Source of the DNA: an uncultured Bacilli bacterium
GTDB taxonomy: Bacteria; Bacillota_I; Bacilli_A; RF39; UBA660
Reading direction: 5' to 3'
DNA length: 64,000 bases
NCBI GenBank assembly: GCA_934086485.1
Contig: CAKOIF010000003.1
Coordinates: 43,890-107,889, forward strand
Shown: positions 1 through 9,040 of the stretch, piece by piece
How the letters are laid out: every line of letters begins with the position of its first letter
How positions within the stretch are numbered: position 1 is the first letter of the stretch
Notes under the pieces: generated by a model
The model's input: the letters and a program-made list of their open reading frames with translations, nothing else
The model's database searches: none
Told to the model about the DNA's origin: nothing
Made by a program: the position numbers and the translations under genes

Positions 1-252
1 ATTTACTACATTATTACTTGCAATTATATAATTACTAAAATGGTTTGTATTAAATGATAAATACTTAATTCCCACTACTGTAACAGTTTCAACAGCATAT
101 TTTTCAAAAGTTCCATCATCTTTAATATATAAAACTACTAAATCCTTAGTTTCTCCATCATAAGGAATTAAAATATTTGTTACATCATTATAAATGCTAA
201 TAATTTTATCTAAAATACTTGAATATAATTTTAATGAATAACTATCAATTTT
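1..252 (-). pseudogene. 3' part of a probable surface-protein gene running off the left edge
   Basis: A minus-strand reading frame is open from about 252 to the window edge and continues outside. It reads roughly IDSYSLKLYSSILDKIIS, then a segment with KDDGTFEKYAVETVTV and a KYLSFNTNHFSNYIIAS motif. Similar segments with a terminal HFSNY-like motif occur in repeat domains of Firmicute cell-surface proteins (family memory, not a search). No start codon is visible: the frame begins after a stop, and upstream DNA in another frame continues related-looking coding sequence, so this looks like a frameshifted or decayed gene. An intact reading with the start lost is possible but less likely. Confidence 0.35.
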
Positions 253-423
253 TTATAACCATTTTTTTCAAGTAGTTTTAATCTCATCTTCCTCACCAGG
301 TTTTACTTGTCTTAAAAGTAAAGCACATAAGTAAGATAAATTTTTTAAATTAACACTTATTGAACTTTAACTATTTTCTTCGATATTTATTAAATATTTA
401 TTTGATTCATAAAGCAAATCTGA

Positions 424-621
424 TTATTTATTTTTAATATTTATATTATCATTTATTACGTTATTATCAAGTAAATCAATTGTATCATCAAAAGGAAATC
501 CAAGTAATTGTAAAGAATATTCATAAACAAAGGTATGAAACTTTGGAGTTTCTAAGAATAATTTTTTAAAAGCTAAATCTCTTATGAAACCGGATTCAAA
601 ATATAATTTATTAAAATACAT
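424..621 (-). CDS. Small hypothetical protein or remnant (65 aa)
   Basis: Begins ATG at 621 with MYFNKLYFESGFIRDLAF and ends at a TAA. No domain is recognised. The same strand below it (250-420) keeps coding-like composition in shifted frames, for example a stretch reading LLLRQVKPGEEDEIK, but is broken by stops. The simplest reading is a decayed longer gene whose 5' part survives as this ORF. The sequence between 622 and 794 carries only the promoter region of the next gene. Confidence 0.3.
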   Translation of the reverse strand: MYFNKLYFESGFIRDLAFKKLFLETPKFHTFVYEYSLQLLGFPFDDTIDLLDNNVINDNINIKNK

Positions 622-794
622 ATGCTACCTTTCTAAGGTGTGTAATTTTAAAATTTTTTTCATTATAAACAATTTATTTTTCCGAGCAAATTAAATATAT
701 CAAAAATAATTATTATTGTCTATTCCTTTTTATATTAAAATCACCAAAATTCAAAATTTTCATATAATACAAAAGAAATAATAAGGAGGTTATT

Positions 795-1775
795 TTGAAA
801 AAAATATTTTATACATTTTTAGTAGTTTTACTTTTAGTTTTATCTTTACTATTCTTTTTACCTAAAAAGGAAAAGAATGATAATATGAAATCAATCAAAA
901 TTGCGGAGGTCACTCATTCAGTATTTTATGCTCCCCTTTATGTTGCCATTGAAGAGGGTTATTTTAAAAAAGAAAATATTGATATTAAACTTATTTTAAC
1001 ACCTGGTGCCGATAAGGTTAGTGCTGCAGTACTTTCCGGTGATGTTCAAATAGGTTTTGCAGGAGCTGAAAGTGCAATTTATGTTTATGAAAAAAATGAA
1101 AAAGACTATTTGCAAATATTTTCAGGTCTTACAAAAAGAGATGGTCAATTTATATTAGGAAGAAAAGATAAAAAAGATTTTTCACTTAAAGATCTATATG
1201 GTAAAGAAATTCTTGTAGGAAGAAGCAGCGGTATGCCCGCTTTAAACTTTCTAAATGCCTTAAAAAATGAAGAAATTGATAAAAATAAAATTAAAATAAA
1301 CTATAATATTGATTTTGCTTCTTTATCTGGTGCTTTTATAGGAAATACTGGTGACTATGTAAATTTATTTGAACCAACTGCATTAAAACTTGAAAAAGAG
1401 GGATATGGTTATGTTCTTCAGAGTATTGGACTTCTTTCTGGTGAAATGCCCTACACTACCTTTTATGCTAGAAAAAGTTACATTGAAAATAATAAAGATG
1501 TAGTTAAATCTTTTACAAAAGCAATTAATAAAGGTTTGGAATTTGTTAAAAATAATGATGAAATGAAAATTGCTAAAAGTATATATAAAGAGTTTCCCGA
1601 TTTATCATTAAATGAAATAAGAGCTATTGTAAAAAGATATAAAGATGCAGATTCATTTTTAGATAGTTCTTATATCGAAGAAAAATTACTTGTTAATTTA
1701 GAAAACTTACTTATTGATAATAATCTTTTAAAGGATTATGTTCCATATAACGATTTAATTATAGAGGTAAAATAA
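795..1775 (+). CDS. NMT1/THI5-type ABC transporter substrate-binding protein
   Basis: Predicted extracytoplasmic solute receptor of the NitT/TauT/ThiY class, 326 aa. An N-terminal hydrophobic segment (residues 4-24) is followed by the binding domain, with the typical opening IKIAEVTHSVFYAPLYVAIE then EEGYFKKENIDIKL and an SGDVQIGFAGAES motif. There is no lipobox cysteine, so it is probably held by an uncleaved signal anchor. The start is TTG at 795, 4 nt after an excellent GGAGGT ribosome site, and a TATAAT box lies at 763-768. No transporter partner is adjacent; an ATPase and permease of the matching class sit 32 kb away at 33810-35337. The ligand cannot be told from sequence: thiamine precursors, taurine or nitrate-like compounds are all in this family. 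Confidence 0.8.
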   Translation: MKKIFYTFLVVLLLVLSLLFFLPKKEKNDNMKSIKIAEVTHSVFYAPLYVAIEEGYFKKENIDIKLILTPGADKVSAAVLSGDVQIGFAGAESAIYVYEKNEKDYLQIFSGLTKRDGQFILGRKDKKDFSLKDLYGKEILVGRSSGMPALNFLNALKNEEIDKNKIKINYNIDFASLSGAFIGNTGDYVNLFEPTALKLEKEGYGYVLQSIGLLSGEMPYTTFYARKSYIENNKDVVKSFTKAINKGLEFVKNNDEMKIAKSIYKEFPDLSLNEIRAIVKRYKDADSFLDSSYIEEKLLVNLENLLIDNNLLKDYVPYNDLIIEVK

Positions 1776-1776
1776 G

Positions 1777-1810
1777 AAATATAAAATCGTAAAAAATTTT
1801 ATATTTTTTT
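1777..1810. terminator. Bidirectional terminator between the binding-protein gene and addA
   Basis: An 11-bp stem (1777-1787 with 1796-1806) and an 8-nt loop lie between two converging genes. A T-run follows on the plus strand and the matching A-run lies at the other side, so it can serve both directions. It overlaps the addA stop codon. Confidence 0.6.
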
Positions 1811-4800
1811 TAAGGTATCATTCAGTATTGAATAAAGATAAGTTTCAGTTTCTTTTTTAGTTTTATTTTCAATAAATGATTTATAAATACTTAGTTGTTT
1901 TACATAATTTTCATCATCAATATTTGAAAGTTTATAATCAATTATTACCATTTTATCTTCATACTCTAAAAGTAAATCGATAATTCCCTCGTATTCTTTA
2001 TCTTCATATTTATAAATAAATTCATATTCTTTATATATATTTTTAAAATTATTATCTATCTTTTTAAGTAAAGCTAAAACATATTTATTATTTGCATTTC
2101 TAAAATCCTCGGTTTCAAATATTTCGTGTATATGAGTGCCATACTCCATTACATTTACTTCCTCTTTTGTAAGAAGTTTTAATACTTTTTTAGAAACATT
2201 ACTATGAGTAATTAAATTTGAGTTTACTTTTATTTCCTCAACATTTAATAAATCATTATTCTTTTCAAATAAATCTTTTTCTTTTTGAAAATTATAATTT
2301 TTAGTTAAGACTACATCATTAATATATTTTATATTATTTTTTAAAACAAATTTTACTAATGATATAAAAGTTAAAAATGAATTTAAATCCTCTTTGAAAG
2401 AAATATCTTCCATATTATTTGGTATAACCATAATCATTTTTTCTTTTGCTCTAGTAAGGGCTACATAAAAAAGTCTTATTCTTTCAGATATATCCTCTTT
2501 TAAATATTTATCTTTATATATACTTTTTAATATAGTAGGTCCTACTCCATCATCATAAAATGGTAAGATCAATCCTAAATCATAATCAAAATTAAACATT
2601 TTATTTAAATCTTGTTTATTAAATGCTTTATCAAAACCAGCAAAATAACATATTGGAAATTCAAGTCCTTTTGATTTATGAATATTCATAAGTTTAATAT
2701 TATTTTTTACATTAGTATTAACTGTAAAAGAAATATCGGCATCATTTACAATTAAATCATTTAAGTATTCATTAAATTCTATTATACTTTTTCCTAAAGA
2801 TGATAAATTATCTGCCAAAGATAAAAGATAATCACATCTTTTAATAACTTTGTCAATATCTCCAATTAAAATAGCTTTTTCATAAAAATCAAATTCATCT
2901 ATTATAGTTTCTATTAACTTTTTACTAGACATTGTATCTAATTTCTTAGCAATATTATCACATTTTTTAAATAAATCACTATTATAATAATTATTATTTA
3001 CAAAATAATTTATAAATACTTCATCTTTCTCATTATATAGAAAACTTCTTGAAATTGAATAAAAATCATATTTAAATTTTTGTTTATAATCTTTATTATA
3101 AATACAAACTATTAAATCAATTAAATTTTTTAATACTAAAATATCTTTTTCATTAGTTATTTTTTCATCATAATATATTAAAAGAGGTAAATCTAAATAT
3201 TCAAAGATTTTTTTATATATTTCAAAACCATTTTTTCTATCTATTAATATACAAAAATCATCATATTTACATGGTCTTAAAGTCTTTGTTTCTTTATCTA
3301 AAACTTTATAACCACTTAATAGTTTTTCTTTAATATCACCCGCAATTATAAAGGCTTCATATTCAGTATCACTATATTTTTTATCCTCTTTATTATAAAC
3401 TAAAACATCTAAATCATCTGTATTAACACTATTTTCAGAGTATACAGTATTACCAAAAACCATTTGATGACTTTCTTTATAATTTGCTCCTCCAAAATCA
3501 TCATCCATAAGTAAATTAAATATCTTATTAATATTTTCTAATACTTTATCTCTTGAACGAAAGTTTTTAAGTAAATCAATTTTAATTCCTCCATCCTCTT
3601 TTGAATATTTATCATATTTATTTTTAAATATCAAAGGATTAGCATTACGAAAACGATATATAGATTGTTTAATATCACCAACCATATAAACATTATTATT
3701 TGAAATTAAATTTACCAATGTTTCTTGTAAATCAGAGGTATCTTGATATTCATCAACCATTATTTCTTTGAATGATGAAGAAATTTCTTTTTTAGCATTT
3801 GGAGTTTTAGCAATTTTAATTGCCATCTTTGCAATATCATTAAATTCAAAAGATGCATATTTTTCTTTATAACTTAATACTTTTTCATCAAGTTCGTTAA
3901 TTATTTTAATAATTGCTTTAGCATAAGTAATAGTTTCTAATAAACAGTTTTTTATATGATTTTCATCTTTATAAATTAAAATGTTATGCAAACTATCTAT
4001 TTCTTTCTGAAGTTTTTCTTTACAAATTTTTAATTCTTCCTCACTATTTTTAGGAAGTGGAGAAACTTTTACATTACTATAACTTTTATATTCTTCATAA
4101 TCCTTTGCACTTAAAATTGGATTAACTACATTAACGACTTTTTCATAATATTTTTCATCACAATTATATGATAAATTATCTAAATATATTTTGATTTTAT
4201 TAACTTTATTATTTATAAGTTCATAAAAAGATTTAATAATACTTTCAATATTTTCTTCATTATAAAAATTATTTACATAGTTATTTAAATACTCCTCTTT
4301 CTCAGGTAATCTTTCTAATAGCTCATTTAATGAAAGAATTTCTTTTCTTAAAGGGGTATCATCTTTAACTGTTAAGTCATTTACCATTTTTAAAAAATCA
4401 TTATCTTTTTGTTCATATAACTTTTCAAATACTTCGTCTAGAAAAGTACTTTTTATATTTTTAGCAATTTCATTATCTAAAATACTAATATCTTTAGGAA
4501 TATTAAGTAAATAATGATATTTTTTTACTATTGATAAAGCAAATGAATCAAATGTTGTAATATAACTTCCATCAATAAGATCAAGTTGCCTTAATAAACT
4601 TTCATCTTTTGTAATTGCCTCTCTAATACGATCTTTCATTTCCATTGCCGCAGCATTTGTAAATGTTAATATTAAAAGTTCATTAATATTTATACCTTTT
4701 TTTAATTTAGTAATAACTCTTTCTGTAAGAACTGCTGTTTTACCAGAACCTGCTCCTGCAGAAACTATAATATTTTTGCCACATTCATTAATTGCTTTTT

Positions 4801-4822
4801 CTTGGTCAGCAGTCCACGCCAT
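1799..4822 (-). CDS. addA: ATP-dependent helicase/nuclease subunit A (AddA)
   Basis: UvrD/Rep-type helicase with a C-terminal RecB-family nuclease domain; with AddB it resects double-strand breaks for RecA-dependent repair. Visible motifs: Walker A SAGAGSGKTAVL (about residues 21-32), motif II VDEYQDTSD, motif III-type GDIKQSIYRFRNANP, a helicase motif LMNIHKSKGLEFP, motif VI RIRLFYVALTRAK, and the nuclease signature IIDYKLS near the C terminus. At 1007 aa it is shorter than typical AddA (around 1200). The start ATG at 4822 has a GGAGG site 8 nt upstream and overlaps the end of addB by 17 bp, indicating translational coupling. Confidence 0.95.
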   Translation of the reverse strand: MAWTADQEKAINECGKNIIVSAGAGSGKTAVLTERVITKLKKGININELLILTFTNAAAMEMKDRIREAITKDESLLRQLDLIDGSYITTFDSFALSIVKKYHYLLNIPKDISILDNEIAKNIKSTFLDEVFEKLYEQKDNDFLKMVNDLTVKDDTPLRKEILSLNELLERLPEKEEYLNNYVNNFYNEENIESIIKSFYELINNKVNKIKIYLDNLSYNCDEKYYEKVVNVVNPILSAKDYEEYKSYSNVKVSPLPKNSEEELKICKEKLQKEIDSLHNILIYKDENHIKNCLLETITYAKAIIKIINELDEKVLSYKEKYASFEFNDIAKMAIKIAKTPNAKKEISSSFKEIMVDEYQDTSDLQETLVNLISNNNVYMVGDIKQSIYRFRNANPLIFKNKYDKYSKEDGGIKIDLLKNFRSRDKVLENINKIFNLLMDDDFGGANYKESHQMVFGNTVYSENSVNTDDLDVLVYNKEDKKYSDTEYEAFIIAGDIKEKLLSGYKVLDKETKTLRPCKYDDFCILIDRKNGFEIYKKIFEYLDLPLLIYYDEKITNEKDILVLKNLIDLIVCIYNKDYKQKFKYDFYSISRSFLYNEKDEVFINYFVNNNYYNSDLFKKCDNIAKKLDTMSSKKLIETIIDEFDFYEKAILIGDIDKVIKRCDYLLSLADNLSSLGKSIIEFNEYLNDLIVNDADISFTVNTNVKNNIKLMNIHKSKGLEFPICYFAGFDKAFNKQDLNKMFNFDYDLGLILPFYDDGVGPTILKSIYKDKYLKEDISERIRLFYVALTRAKEKMIMVIPNNMEDISFKEDLNSFLTFISLVKFVLKNNIKYINDVVLTKNYNFQKEKDLFEKNNDLLNVEEIKVNSNLITHSNVSKKVLKLLTKEEVNVMEYGTHIHEIFETEDFRNANNKYVLALLKKIDNNFKNIYKEYEFIYKYEDKEYEGIIDLLLEYEDKMVIIDYKLSNIDDENYVKQLSIYKSFIENKTKKETETYLYSILNDTLKKI

Positions 4823-7160
4823 TACTATCCTCCGTTTCTATAATTACTTCATCTTTAATAGATTTATAGCAAATATCCTTAAACTTACAATACATGCAAG
4901 ATATATTTTTACCATTATAATTTTTAGGATTAATATCAAAATTAGAGTCCTCAATATTATTAATCACTTTATCTATTTGCTCATCAACTTTATGATATAT
5001 TTCATCCATTTCATCATTAGATAAAACTTTACTATAACTATAAAAGTTGCCATCTTTTTTTATTTTTAAACCCTTAATAACTTTCGATGTTTCATAATCT
5101 TTATCAAGTTTATTTATAATACTTCCGTCAATATTTGAGTAACCGGTAAGTTTTAAAGAATCTTTTTTTCTTTCTAATAATGATTTATTTTCATCATATT
5201 TATTATCTGATGAATAAACCTTTTGAATATAAAAACCACATATTAAAGCATCTTTATAATTATTTTTTATTAAATATAAATATATAGGAAGTTGTAAATT
5301 TAATCCATAATCAATTAAATCCATTTTAACATCTATATCATAAGTTTTATAATCGACTATTGCATAATATGTTTTATCACGAATAGTTTTATACATTAAT
5401 TTATCTATGAATCCTTTATATAAAACATCAAGTTTACTTTTTTTATTAACATCAAATTCTTGTTCAAGCATATATTCATTTAATAAAGAATAAGTATTTT
5501 GCTCTTTTATAGTTTCAATTGCAAAAATCATATCTTTTTCCATTTTAAATATATAAAACTTTTCTTTTTCAGTAAAAATTCTATTCGAAGAATCCATATA
5601 TTTAATAATTTCATTATGAACATCTATTTCTTTATCAATTGACAACTCTAAAATATGATGAAAAAGTGATCCTAAAAATGCTGCAAAAGTATCTTCATAA
5701 ACATCTAGTCTAAGAACATTATTAATAAGGTATTTAAACCCGCATTCATTATAACCTTCCATACTTGAATATGATAATGATAACTTATTTTTAAATATTT
5801 TATTCATTAACTCAAAAGGAACTTTTTTATATGTATTATCATATAATTTATAATCTATTTTATAATTATTATATAATGTTTTTAATTCTTCGTTTACTTC
5901 ATTATATTTATAAAATCTATCAAGTAAAGAGCATAATTTTATTTTATTATATTTATTTGAATAATTTAAAGGTACCCTATCAGTAATAATTTCCATATTC
6001 ATTTCACTAATTAATGTTGATGGTAAAAAAGAACCACTTTCACTTTGAAGTTTATAACTTATAAATAAATTTTTAAGTTTTCGAATATTATAAATTAAAT
6101 TTTCTTTATCTTTTTTAGCAAGTTCATAAGACTTTTCTAGTCCTAATAGACTTTTTTCCTCATCTAAAAGATAATCTTCATCTTTATAAATAGTTGGATA
6201 TGTTTTTTGATTAAATCCAAGTAAAAATACATAATCATCCTCGTTTAAACTATCAAAAGTTGAAAGCTCTACTGCATTATCATATTTTATTTCAGGTAAA
6301 TATGTTTTTTGAAGTAAATAAATAATATCCTCCTTTACAGATAATTTATCCTCTATAAATGTAAACCTATTTATTACATTTAATAACTTATTTACAACTT
6401 CAGTTGAGTATTTATCCTTAACTTCTTCGATAACTTTAGTTAAATCAGATGTAAAGTTACTAATTAAATATTTACTAGCAAGTGTAAAGTATAAACAAAT
6501 ATTGTCATTTAGATTTACAGGTATATTATACATTTTAAATACTCTTTTTACTATATTTAAATACTCATTATCGCTTATAATTAGTTTGATTTTATTTATA
6601 TCTACACCATACTTAACAAGTTTACATATTTGACATGCTATATAATTAACTTCATCATCAATATGTGTAAATCTATATACTTTTTTTGAATATAAAGTTT
6701 CATTTTCTTTGTTAACTATTTTAACATTACAAACACTTTTTATATTATCAAGAAGTTTACTTAAAAAATTATCAATATAACCTAAATTATATATAATTAT
6801 ATCCTTACCTTTTAAACTATTTATAAATAATTCATCAGTTTTTAATAACTTATTTTCTATTAAATCTTTTTTTAAATTAACTAAAAAATCTAATTTATCA
6901 TTATCATATTTTTTATCACTTACATAGTAAATATTATCAAGATATTCTTTTGCGACCTCAATTTTAACATTATATTTTTTTCTAACATAATAAAGAGTTT
7001 TTTCATCATATGAAAAAGTTAATGCTTTAATAAAATCACTTTTACTTAAAAATTTAATTGGTAATAATTTATCAGATTCATTTAATTTTTTTAATAAATT
7101 TTTCTTTTCGTTATTACTGCATACAATTATTGTGTTATTTTTTATTTCTAATATATCCAT
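4806..7160 (-). CDS. addB: ATP-dependent nuclease subunit B (AddB-like, short form)
   Basis: Partner of AddA. The C-terminal PD-(D/E)XK nuclease is seen as YAIVDYKTYDID, flanked by the iron-sulfur cysteines: one in NECGFKYLINNVL and three in the tail CMYCKFKDIC, the usual AddB 4Fe-4S staple. At 784 aa it is much shorter than typical AddB (about 1100-1170), and the N-terminal helicase-like half is strongly diverged with no clear Walker A. No Shine-Dalgarno site precedes ATG 7160; an extended -10 box ends 6 nt upstream, so the mRNA is probably leaderless. Genes addB and addA form one operon. Confidence 0.88.
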   Translation of the reverse strand: MDILEIKNNTIIVCSNNEKKNLLKKLNESDKLLPIKFLSKSDFIKALTFSYDEKTLYYVRKKYNVKIEVAKEYLDNIYYVSDKKYDNDKLDFLVNLKKDLIENKLLKTDELFINSLKGKDIIIYNLGYIDNFLSKLLDNIKSVCNVKIVNKENETLYSKKVYRFTHIDDEVNYIACQICKLVKYGVDINKIKLIISDNEYLNIVKRVFKMYNIPVNLNDNICLYFTLASKYLISNFTSDLTKVIEEVKDKYSTEVVNKLLNVINRFTFIEDKLSVKEDIIYLLQKTYLPEIKYDNAVELSTFDSLNEDDYVFLLGFNQKTYPTIYKDEDYLLDEEKSLLGLEKSYELAKKDKENLIYNIRKLKNLFISYKLQSESGSFLPSTLISEMNMEIITDRVPLNYSNKYNKIKLCSLLDRFYKYNEVNEELKTLYNNYKIDYKLYDNTYKKVPFELMNKIFKNKLSLSYSSMEGYNECGFKYLINNVLRLDVYEDTFAAFLGSLFHHILELSIDKEIDVHNEIIKYMDSSNRIFTEKEKFYIFKMEKDMIFAIETIKEQNTYSLLNEYMLEQEFDVNKKSKLDVLYKGFIDKLMYKTIRDKTYYAIVDYKTYDIDVKMDLIDYGLNLQLPIYLYLIKNNYKDALICGFYIQKVYSSDNKYDENKSLLERKKDSLKLTGYSNIDGSIINKLDKDYETSKVIKGLKIKKDGNFYSYSKVLSNDEMDEIYHKVDEQIDKVINNIEDSNFDINPKNYNGKNISCMYCKFKDICYKSIKDEVIIETEDSNGVDC

Positions 7161-7166
7161 AAAATA

Positions 7167-7175
7167 AGTATAGCA
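7167..7175 (-). promoter_or_regulatory. Extended -10 promoter of addB, probably leaderless
   Basis: On the minus strand TGC-TATACT (hexamer at 7167-7172) is separated from the addB ATG by only TATTTT, so transcription would begin at or next to the start codon. No ribosome-binding site is present, in contrast to most genes of the window. The -35 region is weak. Confidence 0.5.
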
Positions 7176-7177
7176 TA

Positions 7178-7215
7178 AAAAAATTGATAAAACTACCTAG
7201 TCTTACCAAAATTTC
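7178..7215. repeat. 38-bp direct repeat, copy 1
   Basis: Matches 11046-11083 at 37 of 38 positions in the same orientation. This copy lies between the kinase-gene stop and the addB promoter; the other encodes the last codons of the 490-aa gene. It is not palindromic. Confidence 0.75.
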
Positions 7216-8978
7216 TATTTATATTTTGTAGTAACTTTCTTTAAATTCTCTTTAAAATTAGATTTAAATATATAATCATCAAATATATTATTCTCTAAAT
7301 AATGTTTTTTTATTAACTCTTTATCATTATCAAGAAGTACTATTTTTATTAAATTATTTATCTTTAATTTATTAATTTTTTTTATAATTGAAAATGCACT
7401 TTCATCATTCATTTCATCATCAATAATTAATAAATCATATTTATTTTTTCCATTTAATTTTGATGTTATATCTTTATAATACATTACTGTATCTACAGTA
7501 AAATTGTTTTTCTTAAGTATATTCGTAAATGTAGAAAGTTCTAAATAATCATCACTTGCTAATAAAACTCTTTTTTTATTAGTTAACTTATTTGCTATTA
7601 AATCAAGATTATCAACATCTTTTTTAGTTTTAATTTTCTCATTAATAATTATCTTAAAACTCAACATACCATCATTATCATTTATAAGAAGTGTTCCTCC
7701 GATAACATCGATTAATTTTTTTACATCTTTTAAAGAAATATCATATTTTTCTAAATCATTAGAGATATTAACATTACTATTTAAAATATTATTTATTTCA
7801 CTTAAGTCAAGTTTTATATATGAACTTTGAACTATAATTACTAGTCTACATATATCATTTTTAACAATTTCATAAATATCTAAATCAATAATGCCCTCTT
7901 TGTCTGAAATACTATTTAATAAAAGAGCGACTATAATTTGTTTTATTCTAACATTATCTCCGTATAACAGTCTTGGAATAGTATCTGTAATACTATATTT
8001 AAAATTTGTATTTTCATTTATTTTATTTTTAATAATATATATTATTTCATCATATAAGTTATAAATATTAAATGTGGTATCCACTATTTTAACTTTACTA
8101 TTATCTATTGAAGAAACATTAAAAACTTCATTAATATCATTTAAAACATTATTAGATTCATTGTATATTTTTTTAGCATAATCATCTTTTTCTATTTTTT
8201 TATTTACATTCAATATATTTATTGCATTTTTCTTTATATTTTTTAAAGGAGATTTAACATCTTCGGATACTTTAAATAACATATTTATTTTTGATTCTAT
8301 ATTGTTTTCAACAAGTTCTTTATTTTGAGTATACTCATTTAAAATTTTTAAATCTGGATTTTCAATAGTATGATACATAATAAATAAAACATAAAAATGC
8401 AAGCAAGTCGCTAAAGTTATGGATGGATTAAAAAATTGTATCAAACCCGCTAATGAACCAAATGTAATTAATAATAAAAGTGGTAATGTTTTAGAAAATT
8501 TAGTTTTATCAAAGTACTTAATTAATAATAATATCCAAATACAAGTCGTAATTCCTGTAACTAAATACATATAATTAACAGCAATTCCAGTGGCATACCC
8601 TTTTTTTATTGATACTGGTAAAAATACTGAAATAAATGATAATAAATAAAATATAATATTTGAAATTTTATAATACATAATATATTTATCTTTATTATTA
8701 ATACAATATAGCAAAACATAGATGTTAAAAACTGAAAAAAACATAATTATATATATTAAATATATTCTAGTAAAAATATAGACTAGTTGATTAGGCTTAC
8801 TAAAATATAAAGTAAATAGTTTAGTAAATAATTCCATTAATAATCCAAAAAAATTTGTTATTAATAATATTGAAAAAATTATATTTTCTGATGTTGATAT
8901 ATGTTTTTTTGAAAAGAATAAAACATTCAATGTTAATGAAAATATAATTGTTAATATTAAAATCCATAGTAGGTTCAC
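7215..8978 (-). CDS. Hybrid sensor kinase homologue with degenerate catalytic boxes
   Basis: 587 aa. Seven hydrophobic segments fill residues 1-205, then a HisKA-like dimerisation helix, a HATPase-like domain and a C-terminal receiver (about 465-580). In the HisKA box the canonical S-H-E-x-R/K-x-P reads SEDVKSPLKNI, with Glu where the phospho-acceptor His should be. The N box survives (LLLNSI) but the DxGxG box is unrecognisable (VQSSYIKLD). The receiver keeps its acceptor Asp (LLIIDDEM) and a Lys in IFKSNF. I infer a pseudokinase that senses membrane signals without normal autophosphorylation. The start is GTG at 8978, with an AAGGAG site upstream. No separate response regulator is adjacent. 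Confidence 0.7.
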   Translation of the reverse strand: MNLLWILILTIIFSLTLNVLFFSKKHISTSENIIFSILLITNFFGLLMELFTKLFTLYFSKPNQLVYIFTRIYLIYIIMFFSVFNIYVLLYCINNKDKYIMYYKISNIIFYLLSFISVFLPVSIKKGYATGIAVNYMYLVTGITTCIWILLLIKYFDKTKFSKTLPLLLLITFGSLAGLIQFFNPSITLATCLHFYVLFIMYHTIENPDLKILNEYTQNKELVENNIESKINMLFKVSEDVKSPLKNIKKNAINILNVNKKIEKDDYAKKIYNESNNVLNDINEVFNVSSIDNSKVKIVDTTFNIYNLYDEIIYIIKNKINENTNFKYSITDTIPRLLYGDNVRIKQIIVALLLNSISDKEGIIDLDIYEIVKNDICRLVIIVQSSYIKLDLSEINNILNSNVNISNDLEKYDISLKDVKKLIDVIGGTLLINDNDGMLSFKIIINEKIKTKKDVDNLDLIANKLTNKKRVLLASDDYLELSTFTNILKKNNFTVDTVMYYKDITSKLNGKNKYDLLIIDDEMNDESAFSIIKKINKLKINNLIKIVLLDNDKELIKKHYLENNIFDDYIFKSNFKENLKKVTTKYK

Positions 8979-9011
8979 CTAAATCAACTCCTTGTATATT
9001 AATTTTATCAT

Positions 9012-9040
9012 AAAAAAATGAGAATTTATATTTTTTCTCA
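9012..9040 (-). terminator. Terminator of the acyl-CoA synthetase-like gene
   Basis: Minus-strand TGAGAA...TTCTCA stem (9019-9024 with 9035-9040) followed by seven T residues, immediately after and overlapping the stop codon at 9038. Confidence 0.7.

Noticed and set aside
4776..5024. Plus-strand ORF over the addA/addB junction and similar antisense ORFs elsewhere
   Set aside because: They lie opposite well-supported genes, have no ribosome sites and no recognisable domains.
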